Assembly (NCBI GenBank): GCA_003342895.1
Contig: PTFA01000035.1
Coordinates: 5,981,459-6,045,458, forward strand
DNA: 64,000 bases
Source of the DNA: Casuarius casuarius
Taxonomy: Eukaryota > Chordata > Aves > Casuariiformes > Casuariidae
Direction of reading: 5' to 3'
The notes under the pieces are model-generated. The model had not been told where the DNA came from. It worked only from the letters and a program-made list of their open reading frames with translations, and searched no databases. The position numbers were made by a program, and so were the translations under genes. The number at the start of each line of letters is the position of its first letter. Position 1 is the first letter of the stretch. Positions 12,801 through 25,580 of the stretch are shown here, in pieces.

Positions 12801-15800
12801 ATTTTCTGTCACTGTGAGGAATGTCTGACTTGTTATTCTCCCACACAGCTATAAAACATAGTCTCAGATAATGAGACTTAATTATCCAGAGCGAGAAGAG
12901 TCAGGAAAAGACACTGCTCAGTCAAGAGCTAGGAGATGAGTGAAAAAAACTGCTGTCTTCAGCCTTGTAAAGAGTGCTGGTTGCAGTGGAGAAGTAGGGG
13001 GCTAATGAGGCCAGACCTGAGTCTGAGCCTACCTCAAAAATGCCTTCTATTTTATGCTCTGACTGGTTGCTCATTCTTTTGTTTCAAAAACTGGATGGTC
13101 GAACTGAGCTAAGCTATGAAGTTGTCTTATTCTGAACAGGCTACTGCAGCTTGCTACCACAAAAGGGATGGCCTCCCTTTTTTAAGAGGGGAGACTGCTA
13201 AGGACTTCTTGTAACACCAGCTTATCAGCAGTGTACTTTTGCAAAGAAGACCTACCCAAAGAGAGAGGGATGATGCCACTTTCCCAGAAGACGTACCTCG
13301 ATGCTCTTTCTGTCCAAATAACAGGTAAATTAAGGAACAAGTTCAATTTTCAGTAGTGAGTTAGAAATTGTTGTTTGTACTTGGATTGGAATACAAACAC
13401 TGTTTACTTTACCTGAAGCCTTTTCAGTTCATGCTAGCACCCCGTGGACTGCTCAGCACTGTATTCCTCGCCCTCATAAGCTGAATGCTCTTCAGCAAAG
13501 ACTGGTTTACAGTGAGCTGTATTAACTGTGCAGTTGGGAATTTTGTATGGGTAGAGAGATGTATTTTGGTTTATGTAGCTACTCTTCTGCGGTGACTGCA
13601 GGAGAATGCAAAATTGGAAATCAGGAAACCTGGCAACTGCAGTATTTTAAGGAGAACAGCCCCATGCAGCCTCTCTAGGATGAGACAGAGATCTTTAAAG
13701 ACAGCCCAGTTACCCAGGAGAGAAACAAGTGCAGTTGTTCTTGGAGCTGGCCAGCTATGAGTGTAGATTTATTCCTGACTTCATCTAACAGATCTTACAA
13801 AGAATATGTTCCATGCTGAGAGACAAGGTAATTGTCAATCTGTTAAGCAGCCATTCTGGCGCCTAGTTTGGTTGGGTGAGCAGAACTGTGGGAGCAATAT
13901 TTTTAGGGTATAGAATATCTTCAGCTGCATCTCCTCTGGAAAATTCACCAATGGGACACAAAGCATGCAGTATGGCATCTCTCTTGTAACTTCAGAGGCC
14001 CACAAGCCTCAGCTGAGCTGAAATTGTCTCATTCACCATAGTTCATCTCATCCAAAGGTAAGCAGCTAAAATATGTGCAATGAACTGCACTCCAGAGGTA
14101 CTTGTTCTTCTCGGTTGCCTATAAAGGGCTCTAGATGACTAGCTTTACCCTTCTACACTGCCAATGGGAAGACCCTGTCCTAAACTACTGAAAGAGCTCT
14201 TGATAATGATGGAGATTACTAAGGTGCTGTAAGGGAGGACACTGCTCCCTTGTATGTGTTGCTGCAGTCAAACATATTCTGTGGGCAACAGTAGCTGCGA
14301 TCTTAGCAACTGGAGAAAAATTTCTTTTCTGGAAATCATTTACTGTGATGGGGGAAAGACTCAACTGATGGGCCCAGTTGATAGTGGATGCCACCTGATT
14401 TAGCGTGATGGACTTTCTTTGCCCATGACATGCTGCTCTTCCTACCTACCCTTCAGACTCAGCACCGGTCTTCCAGAAGCCAGAGGGCTGGATAGACACT
14501 GGTTTGTCTGGTGGCCATGAGGATGTGGGTTGGGGGGGCTAGTCTCTCCCTGCTCCGAGGCAGTGCTGTGCAAAGCTAGCACAGAAGAGGACCTTGTGCC
14601 TGGTCAAGAGCATGTCTGTTCATGGACAGACCGTAGGCTGTTTCTTTCCTTGTGTGTTCCTATGCAGGGATAGCAAGCCAAACTCTGAGTTCAGTTTTAA
14701 TGAAACTGCAAAAGAATAGACATAGAGCTTCCTGCATGAATATGTCTAGCAGTCTGCCACAGTTGCATTCACTGTTTGAACTGAAGAGGGTGACTGGTCA
14801 GTTGACAGGGTTTGTGGTTGCTCTGTGCAGAGGGAGTGATGCTGGTGAAACACAGCCCACTGCAGATGCAGTCTACCAAAACTCATGCAATTCTTACAGG
14901 TGTTTCCGTGTGGTGTGTCAGGACTTTGTCTCTCAGGAGCCTCCTGGAAAGGCAAAAATGTGAAGCTGCTGAGTTGCTCTCTTTAAATAGAGAAAAGATT
15001 TCATTTAATAAAGAAGTCATGCTCACTAAACAGTGTGACTACCAAAGGAAATGGTAGGTGTGTGCAGTGAACTGAAGTTTCAAAGGAAACCACCAGCTTA
15101 ATTTCACAGCCATCCAGAAAAGAGATTTAATGGTTACTAGCATGAGGATACAAACCTGGGACCTAAGCAGAGAGACCCCACAGTTCCTTAGCAGGCTTCT
15201 GAGCCATTCAGGCTCCTGTTGGTTATAGTGTCATACTGCAAAGAAATAGGATATTTCTTTGCTCTGTCATGCCACTCCAGTGGCAATGTATGCTTATTGC
15301 ACGATATTCTTTTTCCTTACCTGTGGAGTGGTCAGATCCTGGAGTAATGTTATGTTCTCTTGTTCACACCATATACCAAATACTCTGACAAATGGTGCAT
15401 CTAGAGTATTTTTTTCTTGGAGAACCTTTTTTTCTTATCCTTTGCATTGCATTTGGTAATAAAACACCTAATGAAAATTATATCCTTTGCATTTTCATTA
15501 TACCAAGTATTACCTCAGCACTGTTGACTCAGACATCACTGACAGAAGTCAACAACCATCCATGCAGTCCAATAATTACTGCTAATTATTCCTATCCCTA
15601 GTTGAGTGTCAGGCCCAAGCCATCATTCATTTTGTTCTGTCATTTCTCGAGGCCAAATCTTACTTTTGTTTCCCCTATGGCAGAGGGCTGACTTGTGTCT
15701 TCTAAGCTATTCTGTCCATGAGTATAGAAAATTGGTCTTGAAAAAAATTAAAAAGAATAGAAAAGAGTAAAAGAATAGTAAAGAATAAAAGCTGATAAAA

Positions 15801-16621
15801 TGTTCTTCCTTCTCTAGTGTCATGAAGAAATCCACCTCCTCAATCCTGTTCAGCTCTTGCGGGTGTCTAGATAAGGACTTTTAGCAGACTGCTGCATCTA
15901 TGGGAAGCCTGGAACAAGCATGTTGCGTGGTGCCATGTGGTGGCAGCTGGTTAGAAATGGGTTCATGGCTAATCCTGGGGCTGCAGCTGGAGCAGGGTGA
16001 TAGATCCCATAGCCCCAGGTCGCGCACTGGAAGGCACCATCGTGCCAGTGCAGATGTAGCTTTTGGGGGTTGCTAGGGCTCACTTTGGTGCAGCGCTGCA
16101 GCCTGGCTCCTGCTGCGGGACAGACACCACACGGCCTGCCGGGGCAGGGGAACACTGCGCAGGAAAGAGGCAGCAGCCACGCTGCACGCTCAGGCCTTGT
16201 ACAGTCATTCCTGTACCTTCTCGCAGACAGTCCTGCACAAAGGAGCAGGAGCTGCCTCATCTGCAGGGTTTATGCACTCTTAATGCTACGTCTTCCTGAA
16301 TAGCCCATTTCTGTCAAATGGCTTGCACTGAAAAAGAGCTGACTTCTATGGAAAATTGCCTTTTATTCCGTTTCCTTTAGCCTTTCCTCATCCTTCTCTC
16401 CTCAGTGTAGGGACTGATTAGAGTCAAATGAAAACCACAGGCTGGCCTAAAAATAGCATTTCCAAGAGCTGAGATGTGCCCTAGGTGATTGCAGGCAAGG
16501 TGAAGGTTCCTCTTTTACACTTCTGAAGTTTCTTGCAGGGAGGCCGCCTGGGCGTTTTGCTTTTCAGCATTTTAGAAGTATGTTAATGTTTACTGACAGC
16601 CAGCTAGAATTTGAGGACAGA
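9816..16621. other. Intergenic, no gene recognised
   Basis: I find no convincing gene. Several open frames of 60-150 codons exist on both strands (the longest at 9993-10451, plus), but they lack similarity, ordered splice sites or compositional signals. An A-rich (AAAAGAATA-like) low-complexity tract occupies about 15739-15790. Confidence 0.5.
15739..15790. repeat. A-rich low-complexity tract
   Basis: Repeated variants of aaaagaata and agtaaaagaa over about 50 bases. It may be the remains of a poly(A)-derived microsatellite. Confidence 0.7.
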
Positions 16622-17601
16622 GATAAAAATCACAGACTCCACAACCTCTCTGGGCAACCTGTTCCAGTGCTCTGTCACCCTCACAGTAAAGAAGTTTTTC
16701 CTCATGTTCGGACAATACTTCCTGTGTTTCAGTTTGCACCCGTTCCCTCTTGTCATATCGCTGGGCACCACTGGAAAGAGTCTGGCCCCGTCCTCTTGAC
16801 ACCCTCCCTTCAGATACTTTATACACACTGATAAGATCCCCCCTCAGTCTTCTCTTCTCCAGGCTGAAGAGTCCCAGCTCTCTCAGCCTTACCTCATATG
16901 AGAGATGCTCTAGTCCCTTCATCATCTTAGTAGCCCTTCGCTGGACTCGTTCCAGTAGCTCTGTCTCTCTCTTGTACTGGGGAGCCCAGAACTGGACACA
17001 GTCCTCCAGATGCAGCCTCACCAGGGCTGAGTAGAGGGGGAGGATCACCTCTCTTGTCCTGCTGGCAACGCTCCGCCTAATGCAGCCCGGGATACCATCA
17101 GCCTCCTTGGCCGCAAGGGCATGTTGCTGGCTCATGGTCAGCTTGTTGTCCACCAGGACTCCCAGGCCCTTCTCTGCAGAGCTGCTTTCCAGCAGATCAG
17201 CCCCCAGCCACGACAGGTTTCTCTCTAACCATTTCTTCAGCCTCTCGAGGTCCCTCTGAATGGCAGCACAGCTCTCTGGCGTATCAGCCACTCCTCCCAG
17301 TTTTGTATCATCAGCAAACTTGCTGAGGGTGCACTCTGTCCCTTCATCCANGTCATNGATNAATAAGTTNAACAANACTGGACCCAGNNTTGNCCNCTGG
17401 GAGACACCGCTAGCTACAGGCCTCCAACCAGACCTTGCACCACTGGTCACAACCCTCTGAGCTCTGCCTTTCAGCCAGTTCTCAGTCCACCTCACTGTCT
17501 GCTCATCTAGCCTGCGCTTCCTGAGCTTGCCTATGAGGATGTTATGGGAGACAGTGTCAAAAACCTTACTGAAGTCAAGGTAGACAACATCCACTGCTCA
17601 G
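16622..17601 (-). mobile_element. CR1 LINE fragment with partial reverse transcriptase
   Basis: The minus strand encodes much of a CR1 reverse transcriptase. The open frame (16590-17594) starts at motif A (VYLDFSKVFDTVSHN), passes motif B (SGVSQ...LGP, blurred by Ns) and the catalytic FADD of motif C near 17307-17318, then continues through the [16 protein letters not shown] and [18 protein letters not shown] segments. The 5' end is truncated near 17600, so the endonuclease domain and the start of RT are missing. About 20-30 residues normally found between the WLERNL and LGADLLESS segments are absent (near 17205-17215). A single-base frameshift near 16817 moves the C-terminal part ([28 protein letters not shown]) to another frame. 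The usual 3' UTR is shortened, and the element ends near 16622. It cannot move on its own. Confidence 0.92.
17351..17396. other. Nine scattered ambiguous bases (N)
   Basis: Single Ns lie at 17351, 17357, 17361, 17370, 17376, 17388, 17389, 17393 and 17396, all inside the CR1 reverse transcriptase between motifs B and C. They are not a sized gap. They look like unresolved base calls at a repeat where near-identical copies may have been mixed. Confidence 0.95.
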
Positions 17602-17789
17602 TTTGTGGCATCAGCTTTTGCCATGCTGGAGGGAAACATGCAGGAACATTTTATTTCCCGTCTCTGAAGAAACTCTATTAGAAATGCAGAGATAGTACTG
17701 AACATTCTCCTAAGCCTCTATCCCATAAAAAAAAGCTGCCACTGAAACAACCCGCAGTCACTTTGCAGTTGTTGTGAAGGTGGTGGGAT

Positions 17790-17807
17790 CCTCCTCCTCC
17801 TCCTCCT
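17790..17807. repeat. (TCC)n microsatellite
   Basis: Six tandem cct/tcc units in a row, low complexity. Confidence 0.8.
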
Positions 17808-20800
17808 GTCACTGTCTGTACCTCAAGTCTGGAGGGGCTTAATGGTCAAATACTACTTTTCAGATCCTGAGGAAATACAGTTGTCACGTTTTCAGACATA
17901 CTGACCGCTCCATCCTGTATGGGAGTGGAACCAAGTGAAACCCATGCGCTGAGGCAGTGGCTGATAGCTGTTATCTCCTGAAACCTACAGAAGTGCTGTG
18001 GCATGCTCTACTGCACTTCTCACGAATTATAGCCTAGAGATGTCCAGAGTGAAAAGGGTGTAAGAGCATGAGAGATCAAGCCCACCTTGTGATTAATAGT
18101 GCTGCTGTGGGTCTCTCAGTAGTAATCAGATAGCAGATGGGGACAAGTCTGAGGCATTCAATAGAGTGAAGATTAAAGATAACCTTGTTCTTTGTTATTA
18201 TTTGATTGCAGGATCTCATGGCTTCAAGCTGAATGGTGAGTAGAGGAAATGGAAGAGAAAAATACCTTTCTTCCGACAGCAATGCAGGAAAATTTTAACT
18301 AATTTAATGGAAGCCTTTATTTCGTCTGTCCTCTTCCGTCATTAATCGCGTGTTTTGGAAGTCTAAAATTCCTTATATCTAGAAAGTGCGTGTTTATCCC
18401 TTTCCTTTCAGGACCATTGAGTGGAACTGGTTGGCTGATTTCAGCACAACAGCAGTGGGTTAAATAGATGTTTGTGTCCTGTCAAGAATATCACTTAGTC
18501 TACCTGCATTACTGCAGAATATGCTGCCCTCATTATGCTTAAAAACAAACCCAAACCCCATGTTATTAACATCCCTTCTTTGTTGTATCCTGTCTGGGGC
18601 AATTTGGTCCCTGTAGCAGAGCCAAAGAGTAAGGTCTGAAACTTCTGATACGGAGCAGCAAGCCTCAAGGGGAAGCCACAACTTGCCACCTCTGTCCTCT
18701 CCGGAGGCAAAATGTGCTTTCTGAGGCAGCGCCGCTGCTTGTCACTAGGTCGAAGCACCATGCGGTGTGGCCCGTCGCGTTCAAGTCCGTTCGCTCACAG
18801 AGTTCCTACCATGCCTGGCTCCGTCCTTTGGGCATGTTTAATCTGCTGGCTCCAAGGAGAAAGAAGCAGCAAGAGCAGGTGGCTCCCCACACAGCACATC
18901 TCCTGTGTTCCTGTGCTTTTGAGAGATGAACAAAAAGGCTTGTGAAAGAAGCAAACAATAAACAAGAGGTAAATGGTTTTCCCCAAAGTCTCAGTGGGCC
19001 TTAAATGAAAGCTATTGTGGGACTCTTTGGGAAAGAAACAGTAACATAAAATGATACGAAATGCTTCAGGAATGTGTCTGTCATCTTTGCACTCTGAGTC
19101 TTTCCTATTTTAGCTTATGTGTTGCCTAAGTTTATGCTACATTTTTATTGTTTTCAGACCAGTGTCTATTCAGCTGTGCCTTCATCAGGCTGCTCCAGCA
19201 TGTCCCAAAGGGTTGCAAAGGAGCAGGACCAGCTCTGTTTTGGCAGTATGGCCAAAATGAATGTTGCTAACCCAGGGACAAGGGCATTATAGACATGTGA
19301 GATGGGACTTGTTTATCATACTGGTATTGTCTTATCTGGGCCACTGTTGTTAGCATGCCCATTGCTCAAAGGTTTACTTAGCTCTGTATTTTCTTGAGGT
19401 TTCTGAGGCATGTAGCATGAAAAGCTCTGCCATAGCCTGAGTGATGGGAGTGCATTTTTTAATGCAAACTCTGCAACCTGTATCCTTTGGTCCCACGGCT
19501 GTAGCTTTGAGAGAACTAGAATTGCTCTCAACCTTGCTGCTGCTGTTATGTCTCTTGAGAGGTCCCAGAGTGTGAAAATCCCAATTTCAATCACCAAATG
19601 ACTAATGTGGAGATGCAGTGAGTGCTGCTGAGAAATAGAAAGTGTCCAGGAAAAGCTAGTCAAACAAGAAAAAAAAAATTATGGAATTGCTTACAAGGAT
19701 CCCTGCATTTGCTTCAAAGACAGGTAGTTTTGAGGTGTTGCCTGTGCTGGTAGAGAAAACGCAACCCAGCAGTGCCATCTTGGGGTAGTTTATGTATATG
19801 CATTGGACAAGAAGCACCATGCTGAGACTTCTCCTTTGTGTGGTTGTCCCTCTCTCTCTAAGTATATATTTGTGTGTGTGTATCTATGTTGTAATGACTT
19901 ACTAACATTAGTCACTCCTGTTCATGCAGGTTGCATGCAAGCTTACTCGTTGAGCTTTATTTTGCTCCCATCCTGTCTAATCTGACCTTGCCTACCACTC
20001 TTAATTTTAATAAGATAGCCAGACTTCGAGAGAGAAAACTCTGTTTATGCTGCTCAAAAGATGGCTCTTGGACAAACATGTGCTAGCCTGAGGCACAGGT
20101 GGCACGAGGGCTGTGCTGGGCAGCCTCCCTTCCTGCTGCTGCTACGAGCGCCTTGGGCAGCGCGGGTCCAGGTCTCCGCTCAAGCACTTGGCATAGGAGG
20201 GAGGCAGGGTCTTAGTCTAACCCCCTCATATACCCGTAGCCTGGATCTGTGGGTGAGCCTTTAAAAGCTCTTCTGCAGCTGCCTTTCAGTGGGAGCTGAG
20301 TGGCTAGGTAAGGCGTGGGCCATCTTGAATCTGGATTCGAACTGGCGTCCAAAGAGGAAAATTAAGGAGGTGACTTCAATCAGGCTGTAGCTTGTTTCTT
20401 CTTTGCACTTATGCAACTGATTATGTGTCCTTCCTATCAACCCATCATTAGAACTTAAAATATAACTGGTGGCTCATGGTCTCAGGCTCCTGGATGCTTT
20501 GAGATTCGCCCCTGTCTAGATACTCTGGTGTGGCAGAACCTGGGGCAACAGGAGCTGCTGCAGTGTCCTGCTAGTCCAGCCACCTGGCCATGAGCAAATG
20601 TACCCTGGTGTGATTTGTTTGTTTTACTGAGAGTGGAAATTCATCCTCTTTTGTGCAGAGAGAGGTTGTGGTGTTTGAGCCTAATGGTAGCTAGCTACTC
20701 ATTTCCCTATGGCGTGCAATGTTAGCTTAAATGAGTCGATACGGTTGCCTTTGTTCTGGCTGCGTGCTGCAGTTGAGTGTCTTTGCACACCCGTTAGAAT

Positions 20801-21329
20801 GAATGAAAGGCTTCAGAAATAAAGCCAGAGTTCATCTGAGTATGAGCATGCCACTTACAGTGATAACCTTCCAGCTTTCAGCTGCAAACCAAGCACTAGA
20901 GATTTATTTGAAGTGCTGAAAAGGTCTGTTCCCTTTAGCACAGGTGCATTCCTATAAGCAGGCTGATCGAAAAACCTCATACCATGAAAGGGATCAAGAA
21001 GACAATTTGCAGGAAAGTGAAAAACCTCTAACAAATGAAAAGAACCTTTCAAATTATCTGATGCTAGAATGGCAGAAGCTATCACAGAATCAGGCATAGA
21101 CTTTTCTGAACAAAGCACAAAGCTTAGATTTTCAAAAGAACTTAGAGGACAGAAGTTTTGGTAGCTAACTTCACCAGGTTATTGAAATACCAGTCTGAGA
21201 TGAGAACTTTTAAATTTCCTTGGGCAGGATCTCTTGTGGGTCTGACAGGCAGTCTTTGAAAGATCCAGCAATTATCTAAAGCCCAGGGTGTTCCAGCCTG
21301 CTCACTGGTGTGGGCTGCTTGGTGTGTTT

Positions 21330-21355
21330 GTGTGCGTGTGCGCACGTGCGCATGC
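21330..21355. repeat. Alternating purine-pyrimidine tract (Z-DNA candidate)
   Basis: Twenty-six bases of strict purine/pyrimidine alternation, mostly GT and GC steps (gtgtgcgtgtgcgcacgtgc and onward), including the self-complementary core tgcgcacgtgcgca. Such tracts can adopt left-handed DNA under supercoiling. No gene is adjacent. Confidence 0.6.
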
Positions 21356-23431
21356 CAGCCAGGATGTTTTGCACTGTGAAATGTATTTTTATTTCTCTGT
21401 GCCCAGCGGCAGGAGCACTGGTCTGCGTTAGGCACGGGAGTCTGAGCACGAGACTGGTTGCTCCTGGGGATGACTCTTGCCAGAGGTAAGGCCTTGTTAT
21501 GCTGCACTTCTTGGGATGAGGGCCTCTGAGGAGTCTGATAAAGACCCTAATTTATCGTGACAGCTAGTCATCTCCACAAAGGACTACCTCTGGTTTTGGT
21601 CCCGCAAACCAGGCTTGTCCTAAGGGCCTGTTTTGTCTGTGAAGGGCTGATCTGGCTGTTTGTGGTAGGAGGGGTATGTGAACTGAATGCAAGTGCCACC
21701 CTCTGCTTAAAACCTACCACACTATTATGATAGGCTGCTCCAAATAAACACTTTCTTCCTATGTCGGTTGGGAAGGATGATTGCTAAAGGCTGTTGTATA
21801 GTGGCTTTACTGACGTGGCCAAGAAACTTATGAAGGTAGGTCATCAGGTAGGAATTTACTTATATCGTTGCCCTGAGTCTTCAAAAATCTTGGGCTCCCT
21901 TGGGCCTCCTCACTGACCCCAGGGACTACCTTGTTTCCCTGCACCATGATTGAAATCTTCTGGTCTTAGCAAAAAGAGACTGTAGATTTTTAGGGTGGTC
22001 CTTGATGGACCTATGCTCATAAGCCTTCGATTTACTCGTTAGAAGTCACTCAGCCAAAACCCCCTCTCCAGCACTTTTGTTGTGATGTTGAGCTTAGATT
22101 TTCTAGGCCAGATGGAGAAGTTCCCGAGCAAATCATTTCTCCAAATATAAATCTACAATTCGGGTTGTCTTGGGGCACCCAGACGTAGACTGGCAGCTGG
22201 CCAGATTCACAGCTATTTCTCCAATTCCAGTTGGCGGTCAGCCTGTCGTGTCTCCAGCCTTCGCAGTTCGGGCCAAGGTGACTTGTTACCCAGTTGCTAA
22301 TTAAACAGAAAAGCATAATTTGATCGTTGTCACATCTAGACACAGGCTTACATGTCATAAGCGTGTGTGACCTACATGCATTTTCACTTGTCTGGAGGCT
22401 TCTGACTGGCATGTTTCTTATTTCTGAGTGGTTTTAGCCCTGACAGATTAGGTCCTGTCAGGCGTGGGGTGAAATGGCAGCCTCTTGCAGGTCTCAGGGT
22501 GCCTGGTTAGTGGTGTTACACTGAGCCCACGCGTGGCTCATGGCATTCTGAATTGTTTAATAAAAAATTTCTAAATTGAGGTTAATTTAAAAACAAACTG
22601 GGTCACCTCACAGCTTTGATATTCTGAAGTTCAGTAGCAGTTTTGTTTGTGTTCGCCTAATGCACAGCTCCTCGTTGTGCAGCGTTTTTCGTGTCTCTCT
22701 GATCTCATCACAGCTTGAGGTTAGAAACATCTAGATTTTGCAGCCTGTGGGAAGGGGCTTTATCTTTTCACTGCCTTTCAAAGATCTCTGACAATTTACA
22801 TGGTCCAGAAATTGGTGCCTAAAATAGAGTTCTTGAAAATGTAACAATTACATTGGTATTTTTACACTTCCATGCAGGCTGAACCAAAGACATATTTACT
22901 GTTGTCTAGTAGTAGGGAATAGAATAATTCATTGTGCTGCAAAACAAACGGATTTAGTTGATGACTGAATGAACATACTGTTTTCTAACAATATTTCACT
23001 ATACTTTGGGTGTTATGAAAATGACGTTCTCTGTTTGCAGCCTCCTATCCCAAGATTTACCTCTATTTACAACATGTTTAGTTGTTGCGGGAATGAGAGA
23101 GCCTGCAAGACAATTGAAGTCACATGTAGAATTTGAAACAGTGTTGACAAATTGAAGATATGTCTTGGAAAAGAAAGTTTGCAATAAGGCGTAGGAACAT
23201 AAGCAAAGTTTTACACATGTGTAGGAAGAGTCTTTAACACAAATGTGAGATGTGGGTGAACTTGACAGGCTGCAGACCTGAAAAAAGGCATCTGGGGCTT
23301 GCAGTAGATTGCAAATGGAAAGTGACTTAACATTATGCTGTTGTAGAAAAAAGCCAATGTGATTATGGGATATGCAAATGTTTAAGGCATTAGAGTATTC
23401 AGTCTTGAGCCTGTATTCAATCATCTCTACC

Positions 23432-23451
23432 AAAAAAAAAAAAAAAAAAAA
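23432..23451. repeat. A20 homopolymer
   Basis: Twenty consecutive A residues. No recognisable retroposed gene or short element precedes the tract, so its origin is unclear. Confidence 0.9.
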
Positions 23452-23689
23452 GCAACCCAATCCAAGAGAGAGCTTGGAAAAGCAAGGGCTTGATAGAGAA
23501 AGGCAGGTAGCTGGGTTTATTTAGAGTGCAGATGCTGAATCGTGGATGGCATATAACAGATTTTCAAATACATAAACAGCAGCTATGAATGGGAAGAGAA
23601 TAAATAGTTTGCTATATCCACTGCAGTTGGGAAAAGAAATAATGGACTGGCACTGCAGCTTGAGATACTCTAGTTAGAAATTAGAATAA

Positions 23690-23855
23690 ACCTCTCTAAT
23701 ACTGAGGGTAGTTAACCCCTACACTGTGGGGTATTATTAAAAGCAGGTTAGACAAACTTCTGCTAGGAATAACATGGGAATACTTGAGCTGGCCTTTCTT
23801 TAGATGACTTCTTAAGGTCTCTTCCTGCCTTTTATGCAAGTCTGTGCCTTCATAT
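23690..23855 (+). mobile_element. Fossil CR1/L3-like 3' tail, plus orientation
   Basis: The segment resembles the 3' UTR of old amniote CR1-type elements read in the sense direction. It includes aaaagcaggttagacaaact, then a degenerate middle, then ttagatgacttcttaaggtc followed by tcttcctgcctttta. The phrase 'agatgacctcctgaggtcccttcc' is the hallmark of the family, and this copy differs from it at several positions. No coding part is left. Confidence 0.6.
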
Positions 23856-25580
23856 GCAACAGACTGGGCTGAATTGTAAAGATTTCCTTGAATAATGTAA
23901 CAGCTGCTTGTGTATCAGCACTGAGGGGTACAGAGATGACACTAACTGAGTAGACAATTAGAGTGTGAATCATGTAACCCCAGAGTGGCGTGAACTCTTA
24001 CCTCTCTATTGGTCTTCCTTACTTTACTGTAAGTTGACAGTGGCCAGTACGAGTTGATATAATCACTAGATTGCTTCAAACTGTATCTTTAAAGTTTAAA
24101 CCTAATCTAGCACAAATGTGCACCTTCTTCTCAGCAGTGGCTACAGCTGACTGGAAATCAGCAGTCCTGTAGACCATTATACTATATAAAAAGAAACCCA
24201 GCAGCAGAGATTTTTAAAGGGGGGGAAAAAGAGAAAAGGATGTGGTAAGAATTAAGGTCATTTTCTACAGATGCTTTTTTGCAACCTATCATCTGTAGAT
24301 GAGAGTAGACTTCAGTGAAGCAGTCCCTTCTGGTGCAGTAGCTGGAAATGAAGGTAAAGGAGCTTATATTTTAAGTTATATTATAATTTCCAAGAGTTGG
24401 CAACAGAGCACTAGTTCTAACTTTCTCTGCTAATTCTGTCTGATAAAAAACCAAAAGGTAATGTCCACTGCATGGTGCTTTGTCTGGCAAAAGAACATAG
24501 ATCATTTTTATATCATTTTGTATCATTTGACTAAATGATGTCTAAATGCCTATAATTCTACAGCCAAAATAACTAGTGCTGTAAAAGAAAAGGGCAAAAA
24601 TACTATGCTGCTACTGTTAAATAGACAGCAAGCATGGGGCTTACTACTGGCTGTTGGCTAAGTCACTCTTCTTTTATGCATCCACAGATTTTTTTTTCTA
24701 TCATGGATGGTAATCTAGTAAACAAATACAAACAGGTATCTGCTTAACAGGATAAGAAATGCTTAGGAGAACAGCTTATGGTAAATTCTGTGAGATTCTG
24801 CTCTGCTATACTGAAACTCAGTGATCTGAACTTGCCCCGTTGTTATGCTTGAATTGCAAGTAGATTAATCATGACCATGATTAATTTATTTTTCATTATT
24901 TTTAACTGTTTTCACTTATCAGCATCTACATACACTTCACTGTCAGATCTAGCCCGTATGAGGAAGTTTTATAGGCACAAGTGTTCATAGGCAAATAGAT
25001 ACTTATTCCATTGCTCCCATTTTCTGTGAGCATCAAGACCTCTCTGAAGCCCTGGTGCAGTCAGAGAAACTGGCAGTAGTTTCCTAAAAGAGTTGCCTCT
25101 GTGGTACAGTGCATTGCCAAGTGCTCAGGGAACTGGAGAATGAACCCACCTTCCATTTTCCAGGGTCGTTCTCCAACAGGAGGTCTGGTTGGGGCAGTTT
25201 TGGGTGGGTTTGGGGGGCAGAAGAGTGCCATACAGAGCCACAATACCCCCGAGCAACACGGGATGGTGATGAAGCCCTGGGAACTATGGATGGGAGGATG
25301 AAATTGCTTAATGAAGGTGCTGGATGCCAATGTTGGCAGAAAGGAGCTGACACTGCTTTTTGCTTCAATGGCACTAGGATGAGGAACTGCCAATGGTGGT
25401 GACTTCTAATGAGGTAAACAAGGGCTTGTACCCTGAAGTTGCCTGTAGCCAGACTTCCCCCTGTTCTTCTCACATCCATTTTAAGATAGCAGGAATGTAA
25501 AAGTATTATGGTAGCAGGAATATATAACTATAGCTTGGAACAAAACCCAAGCTCAACATTTGGCAAATCTGCCAGGCTCT
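23856..25580. other. Intergenic
   Basis: No gene seen. A perfect short inverted repeat lies at 24864-24885. Overlapping open frames at 25061-25479 on both strands are not recognisable as protein and no GPCR motif occurs in them, so the receptor fragment to the right seems to lack its 5' part. Confidence 0.45.
24864..24885. repeat. Short perfect inverted repeat (10 + 2 + 10)
   Basis: Arms attaatcatg and catgattaat are separated by AC. This could form a small hairpin or cruciform, or be a chance AT-rich palindrome. Confidence 0.6.

Larger units (their letters stand above)
17602..23689. other. Intergenic, no gene recognised
   Basis: Non-coding by inspection. It contains a short (TCC)n run at 17790-17807, a (TG)n run at about 19870-19882 and the alternating purine-pyrimidine tract listed separately. 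Open frames on both strands are short and unrecognisable. Confidence 0.5.

Noticed and set aside
16580..17034. Plus-strand open frames over the CR1 reverse transcriptase
   Set aside because: They are shadow frames opposite the CR1 coding strand.
22999..23460. Minus-strand open frame of about 153 codons beginning in a poly(F) run
   Set aside because: It starts inside the A20 homopolymer at 23432-23451, which creates the phenylalanine run. The rest is unrecognised.
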